Assembly: GCF_021389935.1 (NCBI RefSeq)
Contig: NZ_CP089979.1
Location: forward strand, 6,459,895 to 6,523,894
Reading direction: 5' to 3'
From: Fulvivirga ligni
Lineage (GTDB): Bacteria > Bacteroidota > Bacteroidia > Cytophagales > Cyclobacteriaceae
Length of the DNA stretch: 64,000 nucleotides
A program made the position numbers and the translations under genes. Below the pieces are notes generated by a model. That model saw nothing but the letters and a program-made list of their open reading frames with translations. It was not told the DNA's origin and did not search any database. Below are positions 17,121 to 26,146 of this stretch, piece by piece (position 1 is the stretch's first letter; each line of letters opens with the position of its first letter).

Positions 17121-18032
17121 TTACAATGAAAACTTCGGCCCCATCAACTCATCAACAAAACTAGCTTCCGTGGGTAACTTAAAGTTAGACCTGAAAATCC
17201 AGATAGGGTATTCCAAACTTTCAATGAAGTCCTCTCCAATAGCTCGCTCCTGAGTGAAAGGTAGCAATCGATCAACCATGCTCTTCGACTGAGAGGCAAT
17301 TGCTATCAAATCAACCTTTAACTTCTTGGCAGCCAGAATGATGCCCTCTTCCTTATTATAGTGGTTATAAGTGACTAGCGTACAGTTTTCGAGCAAGTAC
17401 TTATCTACGAACACCTGAAATTTAGTCTCCAGCACCTTGTCACTTTCAAAATCTTGTGGAGTGTTGATATGCACAATCTCCACGTGAGCACCAAAAAGCT
17501 TATTCAACCTCTTTATTTCAAAAGCTATAGTAGCTTCATTCTCTATAAAATCGGCAATCATAGCGATTTTGCTGAACTCCCTTTTGGCGAAATCAGACTT
17601 TACCGTGAGCACCGGGTAATCTAATTTTTTAATATTCTTTTCAGTGAACGAACCAATAGTGTTCAAACTCTTATCACTATACCCCTTCACGCCCATCACG
17701 ATTAAATCAGGTTGGTTAGCCTTTGTATATTTCTTAAACTCGTCATTCAGGCTGCCTACATAAGCATGAATTTTAACTTCAGTATTACCATTCTTAGCAG
17801 CTATCCACTGCTGAATTTTCTCTTCAGCCAATTGGATCAGGTTCTCATTGAAGTTCTTGCTATTAGGGATACCTTTCAAATATAAATCTGGCAATAAAAC
17901 GGATGTTTTTGGATTTTCAATGACGTGGAACACGTTGAGCGTGGCATTAATCCTTGAGGCCAGGTCATAAGCAATGGTGAACGCCGCTTTAGAATGCGGA
18001 GAAAAATCAATAGGTACGAGTATATTTTTCAT
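17121..18032 (-). CDS. Tandem universal stress protein (UspA family)
   Basis: The 303-residue protein has two Usp domains. The first starts MKNILVPIDFSPHSKAAFTIAYDLA and contains LIVMGVKGYSDKSLNTIGSFTEKNI, close to the GxxGxxxxxxGS(T) nucleotide-binding signature. The second starts at about residue 150 (FSKIAMIADFIENEAT) and is more divergent, with LIAIASQSKSMVDRLL. Usp proteins help cells survive stress and some bind ATP. No operon partner is apparent. Confidence 0.9.
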   Translation of the reverse strand: MKNILVPIDFSPHSKAAFTIAYDLASRINATLNVFHVIENPKTSVLLPDLYLKGIPNSKNFNENLIQLAEEKIQQWIAAKNGNTEVKIHAYVGSLNDEFKKYTKANQPDLIVMGVKGYSDKSLNTIGSFTEKNIKKLDYPVLTVKSDFAKREFSKIAMIADFIENEATIAFEIKRLNKLFGAHVEIVHINTPQDFESDKVLETKFQVFVDKYLLENCTLVTYNHYNKEEGIILAAKKLKVDLIAIASQSKSMVDRLLPFTQERAIGEDFIESLEYPIWIFRSNFKLPTEASFVDELMGPKFSL

Positions 18033-18320
18033 ATGATTAGTTAAGCAATAATTCGCCAGAATGTTTCATTAATTCGCCCAGTCTGGCAAGTTCTTAGGGT
18101 TTAGCACAAATTACACTGATGCTATGACGCTAAAATGTTGAAAGGTCACGGGGGTGGAAGGATTTTTTGTTGGAAAGGAAGTGAAGCTTGCCATAGTTTA
18201 GTAAGTGAGGACACCTGCTAAATGCATATCGGAAGAAGTTAGATATGTATGAATTCAAACCTACAATATTTAATTTAATAACAAATAAATCATATTTTCA
18301 GAGTTTACCAGACCTATTCA

Positions 18321-19130
18321 ATGAAAAATAAGATATTTAAACACCTGACCAAAGGTGATCATGGATCCAGCACATTCGTAGTATTTGATTATGCCATAAT
18401 GGTGTTGATTACCTTAAATGTTATAGCCATAACTTTAGAAACCATTCCTTCAATCTATCAAAGCCACAAAACAATACTTCAAAATTTCGAAATCATTTCA
18501 ATAATGATTTTCACCATAGAATACTTGCTCAGGCTATATATTTCTGATCTTTCACACCCGAGCAAGAGCAAATTTAAATCTGCTCTAAAATTCATTTTTT
18601 CATTTTATGGCATAATAGACTTACTTGCTATACTTCCTTTTTATATTCCATTTGCAATTGTTATAGATCTACGGTTCTTAAGGCTGTTGCGCTTAATGCG
18701 TTTCATGCGCATTCTTAAAATGAACCGATATAACAATTCATTGAGTTTGATATGGAGCGTGGTTAAGGATAAAAGAAGAGAGTTGATTATGACAGGATTC
18801 ATTACACTAATGATTATTCTTATCTCATCATTTCTGATGTTTTATATTGAAGGACCAGTACAACCGAATAAGTTTCCTAATGTTTTTGCGGCCTTCTGGT
18901 GGGCAATAGCAACTTTAACCACAGTGGGTTACGGAGATATTTATCCAATAACCGCCGTTGGAAAATTCGTTAGTGGCATAATCGCTATTCTTGGAATAGG
19001 CGTGGTGGCGCTTCCCACGGGAATTATAAGCGCAGGTTTCATGGAAAAGTTAAAAGAAAAAAAGACCACAGTGAAATGCCCACATTGCAAGAATAGCTTT
19101 GAAATTTCTTCGGAGAGTGACCTACAGTGA
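18321..19130 (+). CDS. Voltage-gated-type potassium channel
   Basis: The 269-residue protein is a six-helix ion-transport channel: S1 (VVFDYAIMVLITLNVIAI), S2-S3, and an S4-like arginine-rich helix (DLRFLRLLRLMRFMRILKMNRY). The pore loop FAAFWWAIATLTTVGYGDIYP holds the K+ selectivity filter TVGYGD. The short C-terminus has a CPHC...F motif that may bind a metal. All elements of a functional Kv-like channel look intact. Confidence 0.92.
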   Translation: MKNKIFKHLTKGDHGSSTFVVFDYAIMVLITLNVIAITLETIPSIYQSHKTILQNFEIISIMIFTIEYLLRLYISDLSHPSKSKFKSALKFIFSFYGIIDLLAILPFYIPFAIVIDLRFLRLLRLMRFMRILKMNRYNNSLSLIWSVVKDKRRELIMTGFITLMIILISSFLMFYIEGPVQPNKFPNVFAAFWWAIATLTTVGYGDIYPITAVGKFVSGIIAILGIGVVALPTGIISAGFMEKLKEKKTTVKCPHCKNSFEISSESDLQ

Positions 19131-19258
19131 CTGGTTTTAACCAAAACCTGAGGTGATCAAATATTTCGGCAGTGAGGCATCTATAAATTAGTAGGAGGGC
19201 GACGGGTTAGTACTACTAACTACATAGATCTCTCCTTACGTACCAATGACGTAATAAA

Positions 19259-20578
19259 CTAAATAGGTATTTGTTCAAGCTCATAACCTAATTCTTTAGC
19301 TGTTTTTATTAGCCACTTTTCTCTATGAAGCTGCATTTTTTCTTCATATGCTTTGATCCCTTTTTCTGTGTAGTCAAGACCTTTTACCATAAGCCGCCAG
19401 TAGAGTACTGCCAGTTTTCGTGCTGTGGCTTTAGTCGCTATTCCAGGACCTCTTTTGCTTTTTAATCTGCGCCCAAAAGCACCTAGTGCTATCTTTTTGC
19501 TTTCAATTAAACTTTGGGCAAGTTGCCTAAATATTTGTCCAGCCTTCGGCCTGTACTTTCGGTTTCTGGTTTTGTTTTTCTTGCCGGACTGGTGTTGACC
19601 TGGAGATAACCCTAGCCATGAAGTGAAATGTTTCTCGCTTGGCCAATTATAAAGTTCCAGACCTATTTCCGAATACAATTGTAGCCAGGTATAATCGGTA
19701 ATGCCCGGCAAACACGTAGCATCTTTGCCTGAAAAAATTTTGAGTAGGTGTCCTCCTAAGTGGTCAATATCAGGCTTATTATGCCTAACTGGTTTTCGGT
19801 CTTTAACAGACTCTATTTCATTTTTGCTTTGCATATCTGAATCGTAATTATTGACCCGTTTCATAACTTCCTCTAGTTTATGGTCACATGCCTGTATTTG
19901 TTGCTTATAAAATTTATAACCGCTGAATGCCTGTTCCAAAGCAAACAACCCAGCCTCGGTATAATAGCCTGAAAGCGCCTTGAGGACTTGAGATGCCTTT
20001 TTTTCTCTAATACTGCTATGGCACAGGGATAAGAGCTTTTGGGCATCACGTTCTCCTGACAGGATAGCTTCTATGATTGCCAGACCACTGGCTCCATGTA
20101 CCTGACTGAGCACCTCTTTGAGTCGAATATTCATCTCAATTAGTGACTTTTGCATATGATTTACATGCATAGAGGCTGTTCTCAGATGATCTTCTCTCAA
20201 GCGCTGGTAAGCACGAACTTCCTTTACTTGAGCATCGGGAACAAAACAGCGATTCAACAAACCATGACTATGGAGTTGCTGAATCCATTGACAGTCCTTT
20301 ACATCAGTCTTTCGACCTGGTACTTGTCTAGTCTGGCGCCCATCTACTAACCAGACATCTAAACCTGCTGATTCAAGGATCTCATAAAGGATGATCCAGT
20401 AAACACCTGTAGCTTCCATAGCCACTGTCTCGATCCCCTCTGATAATAAATAGGAAGATGCCTCTCGAAAACTTTCAGTGAAGGTCTCAAAAACTCGAAC
20501 ATCCTTGTTTTCTAAGGACACAAAAATGTGCTTGGCACCTATATCTATGCCTGCAGCATTTGCTCTCATCTTTTTCAT
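19259..20578 (-). CDS. IS110-family transposase
   Basis: I take MKKMRANAAGIDIGAK (ATG 20578) as the start; upstream in-frame codons probably lie in the element's noncoding end. The product is about 440 residues. The N-terminal RuvC-like DEDD domain shows AGIDIGAKHIFVSL, VAMEATGVYW and GRKTDVKDCQWIQ. The C-terminal domain shows LPGITDYTWLQLYSEIGLEL and WLGLSPGQHQSGKKNKTR, with the conserved Ser region. It appears intact. IS110 enzymes recombine DNA guided by a bridge RNA from a noncoding end. Confidence 0.92.
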   Translation of the reverse strand: MKKMRANAAGIDIGAKHIFVSLENKDVRVFETFTESFREASSYLLSEGIETVAMEATGVYWIILYEILESAGLDVWLVDGRQTRQVPGRKTDVKDCQWIQQLHSHGLLNRCFVPDAQVKEVRAYQRLREDHLRTASMHVNHMQKSLIEMNIRLKEVLSQVHGASGLAIIEAILSGERDAQKLLSLCHSSIREKKASQVLKALSGYYTEAGLFALEQAFSGYKFYKQQIQACDHKLEEVMKRVNNYDSDMQSKNEIESVKDRKPVRHNKPDIDHLGGHLLKIFSGKDATCLPGITDYTWLQLYSEIGLELYNWPSEKHFTSWLGLSPGQHQSGKKNKTRNRKYRPKAGQIFRQLAQSLIESKKIALGAFGRRLKSKRGPGIATKATARKLAVLYWRLMVKGLDYTEKGIKAYEEKMQLHREKWLIKTAKELGYELEQIPI

Positions 20579-20855
20579 GACTAAAATATTTAAAAGATAA
20601 ACAAAGACCTGTAGGATGAAATATTGTACACGACAGACTACCAATCGGACATTCCTAAACAAGGAAGTACCATACTTTGTGACTCCTTTCTATCCAACCA
20701 TGCTCGAGGACAGGCAAATTGCACTATACGAGGTACGGCTATATTGTACAGGCCACTTCTATCTTAACGTCATTTCGTTTTGTGCGGTTGGGTACCAAAT
20801 GTTCGGTCTCGAGATGACTTTAACACGAGTCAATTGGGGTATGCATTAAACAAGC
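19259..20855 (-). mobile_element. IS110-family insertion sequence (ends not determined)
   Basis: The transposase gene is followed (on its 5' side, 20579-20855) by about 275 bp without a gene. That is the place and size expected for the noncoding end that encodes an IS110 bridge RNA. I could not define the boundaries: no clear terminal repeats or target duplication were found. The right side abuts the first copy of a dispersed repeat at 20856. Confidence 0.5.
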
Positions 20856-21143
20856 CTTGCTGCCCAGTCGTGCGGTGAAAGAATATTGAAAAACAGGCTC
20901 ATCTCAAGTCCTTAGTGGTAATTGCAGTCTATGAAATGCTCCAGTTCTCGGAAGACCTTGCAGCAAGAAAGACTTTTTTGTTACTTTTATGGTTGATTGC
21001 AAAAAAGTAAAGCAACTGTGGCGATGGAATGCCGAAAGTAATAATCGCATTACAAATGCTGAGTTCTACAAATCCTCGTTATAAACAAGGATTAGGTTGG
21101 ATCGGTAAGCAGTTTTGTAGGTGGAGACACCTACGAAGGCGGC
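20856..21143 (+). repeat. Structured dispersed repeat, copy 1
   Basis: The ~288-bp unit starts CTTGCTGCCCAGTCGTGC. Inside it, TTACTTTTATG pairs imperfectly with CAAAAAAGTAA, CTTGCTG at the start can pair with CAGCAAG about 105 bp later, and GTAGGT/ACCTAC forms a hairpin at the end. It has no plausible gene. Copy 2 follows with a 313-bp period; copy 3 is at 28517. Confidence 0.85.
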
Positions 21144-21168
21144 GGGTGACTCGGTTAATGCCGTAAAT

Positions 21169-21449
21169 CTTGCTGCCCAGTCGTGCGATAAAAGAGCATT
21201 GAAAAACAAGCTCATCTCAAGTCCTTAGTGGTAATTGCAGTCTATGAAATGCTCCAGTTCTCGGAAGACCTTACAGCAAGAAAGACTTTTTTGTTACTTT
21301 TTTGGTTGATTGCAAAAAAGTAAAGCAACTGTGGCGATGGAATGCCGAAAGTGATAATAGCATTACAAATGCTGGGCTCTACAAATCCTCGTTATAAACG
21401 AGGATTAGGTTGAGATCGCAAGCAATTTCGTAGTATCTCAACCTACGAC
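21169..21449 (+). repeat. Structured dispersed repeat, copy 2
   Basis: This unit is nearly identical to copy 1 over its first ~230 bp. The central hairpin (21294-21323: TTACTTTTTTG / CAAAAAAGTAA) is perfect; CCTCGTT-ATA-AACGAGG is a second perfect hairpin. The distal end has a different 10-bp stem (AGGTTGAGAT / ATCTCAACCT), so the structure is kept while the sequence changes. Confidence 0.85.
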
Positions 21450-21548
21450 AGGAGGCCATACATTCAATTTATTTACAAAATTTCTTGAAATCATTAAAAT
21501 ATACTATTTTTAGATTAGCGTAACCTGATCAATCATTCATTTATTCTA

Positions 21549-22433
21549 ATGAAGTTTATTCAATCATTTTGGTCAAAGCCATTTACAGATTCAAAACATA
21601 GCAACAATTGGAACTATCGTCATAACGGAGGATATCCCAATCCCTTTCTTTTCTATGCTTCTTGGTGCTATAGCTGCTTGTCAATAAAAAAATACTATCC
21701 CAACCTACATCTGATAACTGATGATGAAGGGGTTTATATTTTCAGAGATGTTCTAAACCTTCCCTACACATCTTTTTCCACCAGACTAAATACTCTTGGC
21801 GATTACGACAAGGGGTTGTGGGCTTTAGGTAAATTATTGGCCTACAGCATGCAAGATAAACCTTTTTGCCATTTAGATGGAGATGTGTTTTTGTTTGGTT
21901 CCGTGCTCGACAAAGTGATCAAAAAACCTATTTTCTGCCAGAGTTTTGATCATGATACTGACCAGTATACCGAAATTCATGCTTATGTACATTCCCATTT
22001 TAATGATGTCCCAAAATCATTCAATGGAAACCTCAACAACAACTTAAAACTCATAAATGCGGGCATCATAGGGGGAACCAACATCAAAATTTTCCAGGAT
22101 TATACTGCCTCAGCTTTTGAGCTGATAAATAATAATGCAGATAAATTAAATGACATTAATATGGGGCTGCTCAATTTATACTACGAGCAATTTCTGTTCA
22201 GCAATATTGTGGAGCAGCAAAAATTTCAAGTGCACACTCTCTTTCCTGAGACTGATCAAACTCCCAATTTCGCAACATTTCATAATATTCCGAATGAAGC
22301 ACAGTACGTGCATTTGATAAGTCATTTAAAAAAGTCAACCGAATTTCTAGAACTAATAGTGGCAAGGCTATTTCTCGAATTTCCAGAATATTATGAGCGA
22401 TTGAAAAACGTATTTAAAAAAGAATTGCTGTGA
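21549..22433 (+). CDS. DUF6734-like putative glycosyltransferase
   Basis: The 294-residue cytosolic protein resembles DUF6734 proteins. It has a GT-A-like layout: YPNLHLITDDEGVYIF, then DKPFCHLDGDVFLFGS with a DxD-type metal/sugar-nucleotide motif, then LINAGIIGGTNIKIFQDY and FLFSNIVEQQ. Transfer of a sugar is inferred from fold and DxD only. Its TGA overlaps the GTG start of the next gene, so the two are translationally coupled. The pair converges on the Cys-rich peptide gene and may modify that peptide, but could be independent. Confidence 0.6.
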   Translation: MKFIQSFWSKPFTDSKHSNNWNYRHNGGYPNPFLFYASWCYSCLSIKKYYPNLHLITDDEGVYIFRDVLNLPYTSFSTRLNTLGDYDKGLWALGKLLAYSMQDKPFCHLDGDVFLFGSVLDKVIKKPIFCQSFDHDTDQYTEIHAYVHSHFNDVPKSFNGNLNNNLKLINAGIIGGTNIKIFQDYTASAFELINNNADKLNDINMGLLNLYYEQFLFSNIVEQQKFQVHTLFPETDQTPNFATFHNIPNEAQYVHLISHLKKSTEFLELIVARLFLEFPEYYERLKNVFKKELL

Positions 22434-23056
22434 ATTCAAGACAGATATTTATAGAGTGGCTTAATGAATCTGGGATGAATGAAAAACGTCCTATAAAAAT
22501 GGCTCGATTTCTAAATTTTCAGGAAAAAAATTATGTTTTTGAAAATTTAAATCAATTAATGACTGACTTTCCATCAAACCAAAAGCTCATTGAAGATTTC
22601 ACCTTATTAGAAAACCAGCGTTATCAAATATTTGATAACACATCTCTGGTTACTGATGATTGCGTACAGGAGATACGGAGTGCTACAAGGTTTTGTTCCA
22701 AGCCCAAAAATGAAAAGGAAAAGGGACTATTTAGGGTAAACCCTAATATAAAAAACTACTTGGCGAGCTGTAATTATGACTGGAATACCACGGGATCAGA
22801 TAAGCCCGCAACGAACAAAACTCATTATCTTTTTATACCAAGCTATTTAAGAATAGCTCCAAAAGAATTATGTCTGGTCGGCTTTAACAGTCTATTATTG
22901 GACCTGATAGACTTTCATGACGTGTTTTCCTTTCACGAATTCTTAAACCTGGTATCAGATGCTCTCGAGAAGGATAAGAATGAATTAGTTGATCCTTTAA
23001 TGAATTTTATAACAGGTCAAACATTGTACTACCGCACCTTTCTTGCAGTGGAATAA
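22430..23056 (+). CDS. Unknown protein coupled to the DUF6734-like gene
   Basis: The 208-residue protein starts with GTG, overlapping the stop of the upstream gene by 4 bp. It has no signal peptide, membrane helix or known motif. It has an Asn- and Lys-rich N-terminal half and LVGFNSLLLDLIDFHDVFSFHEFLNLV near the end. The family is not recognised. It ends at a shared terminator hairpin. Confidence 0.55.
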   Translation: MNSRQIFIEWLNESGMNEKRPIKMARFLNFQEKNYVFENLNQLMTDFPSNQKLIEDFTLLENQRYQIFDNTSLVTDDCVQEIRSATRFCSKPKNEKEKGLFRVNPNIKNYLASCNYDWNTTGSDKPATNKTHYLFIPSYLRIAPKELCLVGFNSLLLDLIDFHDVFSFHEFLNLVSDALEKDKNELVDPLMNFITGQTLYYRTFLAVE

Positions 23057-23057
23057 A

Positions 23058-23085
23058 AAAGTCCGAAAATTATTTTCGGACCTTT
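23058..23085. terminator. Bidirectional hairpin terminator
   Basis: AAAGTCCGAAAAT-TATTTTCGGACCTTT forms a stem between the convergent gene pair and the peptide gene. It has A-runs on the left and T-runs on the right, so it can terminate both directions. Confidence 0.8.
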
Positions 23086-23117
23086 AACATTTTTCCTTTT
23101 GTATAATGTAGTAACAA

Positions 23118-23279
23118 TTATCCTGGACAACAGCAGGCATTTGGATTTACATTTGCACAATAGTAAGCACCACAATAATATGTTGGATAACAATAATATC
23201 CCGCCGCTCCTTTAATGCTTTTCTTTTCAGCATCATTTAATGCTTGGTTTTTTAGGTTTTTGAGATTTAGTTTATTCAT
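23118..23279 (-). CDS. Cys-rich GG/GA-leader precursor peptide (53 aa)
   Basis: ATG 23277-23279 to TAA 23118-23120 encodes 53 residues. Residues 1-25 match Bacteroidetes natural-product leaders (NLKNLKNQALNDAEKKSIKGA), with G24-A25 as a C39 cleavage site. The predicted 28-residue core has three YYC units (28-30, 34-36, 39-41) and C49-C50-C51 before the final PG, giving six Cys. It lies 170 bp downstream of an oxidoreductase/exporter operon on the same strand. The even Cys number suits disulfides; Tyr content is high. Function (bacteriocin or signal) is unknown. Confidence 0.85.
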   Translation of the reverse strand: MNKLNLKNLKNQALNDAEKKSIKGAAGYYCYPTYYCGAYYCANVNPNACCCPG

Positions 23280-23449
23280 GATTAAAGAATAAGTTTCTCT
23301 ACAATTTCAATATGTGGTTTGAGAGACCGACCAGTTAAAACATTATAATATAATATTTTAACCTGATATATATAAGAAAAATACCATAATACTTATTAAA
23401 TAATTTAGTTATTAACATATATAAACGTATTAATTTAATTTTTTCAACA

Positions 23450-24031
23450 TCAAACACTCTTTAACGCACGTGAAACAGCCATCTCTTCAGTAAAAACATC
23501 AACAAAATCTTCCAAAAAATCTGCATCGTAATAATGCGGCACTATTGAAGCGTTAATCACTAAGGTGGGAGTCTGATGAATATTATTCATTTTGCACCAT
23601 TCACGCTGATTCAATAATATCTCTACTACTTTTTGAGTATCGGGTTTATTATCCATCATTTTCTTATTCAGGTACCAGTCTTGCAATCCATCCAGAAAGG
23701 TATTGGGATAATCGGACTGGAAAGAATTAAACAAAACTCCTATAACCCCAGCATAAATATTGTTTGTCGGATCGTATTGATTGAACACCAATCTAAACCT
23801 TATATCAGTACCTCTTTTTTGATAAAGACTGTAAAATTTTAAGAACGCCTTCGCACAAAAACTACAACTTAGGGAAAGTATAAGTGTAATAGTCATGGGA
23901 GATTTCACCTTACCAAACTCGAATTGCTCGGCACCATCAGCAATGTTTAAAGACTCCGCATCCTTAAGTACAAATCTTATGATTTTTGGCAACCTTTTAA
24001 ATTTGAGGAGATCCATCTCTGAAACTGTCAA
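23450..24031 (-). CDS. Thioredoxin-fold (DsbA-like) protein
   Basis: The 193-residue product has a CxxC active site, SLSCSFCAKA (C56, C59), after a beta strand, and a later cis-Pro loop HQTPTLVIN. Between them is a helical insertion like DsbA/DsbG-type proteins. There is no signal peptide. It overlaps the end of the VKOR-fusion gene by 35 bp. VKOR proteins normally reoxidise such a partner, so a disulfide relay is likely. The lack of a signal suggests membrane association through VKOR or cytosolic action. Confidence 0.8.
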   Translation of the reverse strand: MTVSEMDLLKFKRLPKIIRFVLKDAESLNIADGAEQFEFGKVKSPMTITLILSLSCSFCAKAFLKFYSLYQKRGTDIRFRLVFNQYDPTNNIYAGVIGVLFNSFQSDYPNTFLDGLQDWYLNKKMMDNKPDTQKVVEILLNQREWCKMNNIHQTPTLVINASIVPHYYDADFLEDFVDVFTEEMAVSRALKSV

Positions 24032-25007
24032 ACGATAGTTTTTTTTTCAGCGTGCCCCTATAGTCACTTACCACGATAAGACTGATCCCAAATATGACTC
24101 CCAAGAGGCCCAGTTCCGAGATAATGGGCAGCACAAAAAAATTCTGGCTATCCAGATTATTCCAAAACAAAAAAAAGATAAGGATGCCCTGAATTAAAAT
24201 TATCCCGCTGGATAAAAGACAAAGTCTGCACCAGGTTTTCAACACGAAAGCCTGAATACCCATTGTAAGGGTTAGAGTAAGCATAGCCAAGGCATATGAA
24301 ATAACATGCGCCCAGCCCAGATCCTGCTTCAATAATAAAAGTATTAAGTTGGAGTGTAGAAAGGCAAACAGTGCATCATTTAAGGTGTAGGACCCAAGAT
24401 TATATTTTTCAGAACGGAGTATTTTATCACACCCATCTCCATCCTTACTTCCGCAAACCTTCTGACCAAAATTTGTTGATCTATTATTGGCCGTAGCAAA
24501 AATTTCCATGGAGATGTAAAGGCCTAGTAATGCTAAGCAAGAAAAAACTAGAAGGTGTGATTTTTCCCAAAAAAGTATAAGCAGTAAAGCCACCATTAGG
24601 GCGATAGATATATTTATAGATTTTGTATTATGAAACTCTCTACCTCCTTGCTGTTCTGCTACCAGAATTACTCCACCCCAGAGCTGTCTGAATTTTCCTC
24701 CTTCTAGTCTTCTTTTTTCGTTAACGAGATAGACTTCATCATTTTTTTTGTGAACATGGGAGAAGTAAGGAGATCCGTCATCTCCATCTATAAAAGCAAT
24801 AAAATGATCTGGAAGCTCATCCAGTTGGTCGATTTCTACTTTAGCAGCTACATTGTCAATACCCAAAAAATCCAGGGTTTCGGAAATAGCAAATAACGAG
24901 GGAGTGTGCGGATTACTGTAAAGTTGCAACTCCAATTCTTCGGGTGAAACTTTTATTTGCACTGCTTTAAAATAAGACTTGAGCGCCTTCAGAAGCATTA
25001 CATCCAT
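23997..25007 (-). CDS. C39-like/vitamin K epoxide reductase (VKOR) fusion
   Basis: The 336-residue protein starts with a ~120-residue C39-peptidase-like domain (SNPHTPSLFAISETLDFLGI, then FIAFIDGDDGSPYFSHVHKK). The catalytic Cys is missing, so it is likely a peptide-binding domain. Four or five transmembrane helices follow. The VKOR signature has C185 and C193 in CGSKDGDGCDKIL and the CxxC C260-C263 (WCRLC). VKOR passes electrons from new disulfides to quinone. The fusion suggests oxidation of leader-bearing peptides at the exporter. Confidence 0.85.
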   Translation of the reverse strand: MDVMLLKALKSYFKAVQIKVSPEELELQLYSNPHTPSLFAISETLDFLGIDNVAAKVEIDQLDELPDHFIAFIDGDDGSPYFSHVHKKNDEVYLVNEKRRLEGGKFRQLWGGVILVAEQQGGREFHNTKSINISIALMVALLLILFWEKSHLLVFSCLALLGLYISMEIFATANNRSTNFGQKVCGSKDGDGCDKILRSEKYNLGSYTLNDALFAFLHSNLILLLLKQDLGWAHVISYALAMLTLTLTMGIQAFVLKTWCRLCLLSSGIILIQGILIFFLFWNNLDSQNFFVLPIISELGLLGVIFGISLIVVSDYRGTLKKKLSFDSFRDGSPQI

Positions 25008-25104
25008 GAGAAAGGGTTCAAATTGATATTATTCAATATAATAAGAAAAAATTTACTTCTATAGATACAGAATGTATCATAAATATTAATCTACTCTGCT
25101 ATTT

Positions 25105-26142
25105 CTATTTGAAAAGATTATTGAATTTGTAAAACACACGTTGAAGAACGGTTAACTCTTCTGTGATTATTTGGGCAGTTCCTTGCATCTCATGTTCCAA
25201 TTGGATTTGTTTACCTGCGGATGTAGTTAACCCGTTAAGTTTAACTTCTACCTTTTGAAAAGGTCCTCCGTTTACTTCTGAAACATAGTAACTCGTTATA
25301 ACGTATCCCTGCAGACTTCCCCATTCCTCAAATGGATATTCTAGCAATTTCACAATCACGTGCTGCCCTCTTTTTATTTTTTGGGCCTTATCCATAGTAA
25401 TTTTTGACATACCCAAGACCTCACCAATATCATTTAAACCCAGCGTAAATAATTTCTTTCCTTCCCGCACAACCTCAAAAGGGGAAATATCATTAATGAA
25501 AGTTATCCTACCGGAAATAGGAGCTGTAATTAAAAATTGATCCTTCCAAAGTTGGATATGAGTTTTAAGGCTTTGTAATGCTCTATTTAACCGTTGAAAT
25601 TGCAGTTTTTGCATCCTGCCTAACATCGCACCCGGGTTGGAGGAATCCAAGATTGAAATTATATAACCCTCATATTTTAATACAAAATCCTGGTAGGTGT
25701 TTTGTAGATGACCCAGATTAAGATTTGCTGGAAAAATCATGTATAACGTATCCAAACTTCGTATGCTAACGTTGTATTGCTCAAGCTTCGATGTCAATCT
25801 GAGAACATCTTCCAGGTTCACTGAATTCTTAAGCATTGCTAAAACATCCCCTTCGCTCACCGGCTGACCCCTCGAGACCATAACATCCGAGATTACTCCT
25901 GAATGGCTGGATTTGATCACTACGGGTTTGCTTTTTTCACCAATTACAATAGGAGTAGAAACCACATCATTGTAGCTGATCAATGCACTGCCAACAATCA
26001 ATAACGTGATGACAATAAATATAACGGTGATTCCAGCCCTAACCACCCAACTTGGGGCTTTACCAAGAACTTCCTTGACCTCATCAGACCGCTGGTCTAG
26101 GGTAGCAATTTTCCTCTTAATAGTTTGAGGATGTTTCGACAT
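25105..26142 (-). CDS. HlyD/MFP-family secretion adaptor
   Basis: The 345-residue protein has one N-terminal transmembrane helix (WVVRAGITVIFIVITLLIVGSALI), a biotinyl-lipoyl half-motif (VVIKSSHSGVISDVMVSRGQPVSEGDVLAML), a short coiled coil and the matching strand ITAPISGRITFINDISPFEVV. It is a periplasmic adaptor that joins the ABC exporter to an outer-membrane channel. No TolC-like gene is nearby. It starts 4 bp downstream of the exporter gene's stop. Confidence 0.88.
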   Translation of the reverse strand: MSKHPQTIKRKIATLDQRSDEVKEVLGKAPSWVVRAGITVIFIVITLLIVGSALISYNDVVSTPIVIGEKSKPVVIKSSHSGVISDVMVSRGQPVSEGDVLAMLKNSVNLEDVLRLTSKLEQYNVSIRSLDTLYMIFPANLNLGHLQNTYQDFVLKYEGYIISILDSSNPGAMLGRMQKLQFQRLNRALQSLKTHIQLWKDQFLITAPISGRITFINDISPFEVVREGKKLFTLGLNDIGEVLGMSKITMDKAQKIKRGQHVIVKLLEYPFEEWGSLQGYVITSYYVSEVNGGPFQKVEVKLNGLTTSAGKQIQLEHEMQGTAQIITEELTVLQRVFYKFNNLFK

Positions 26143-26146
26143 ATTG

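Noticed and set aside
20856..21449. CRISPR array or tandem satellite
   Set aside because: There are only two long units with a 313-bp period and a third elsewhere; no short repeats with spacers and no cas genes.
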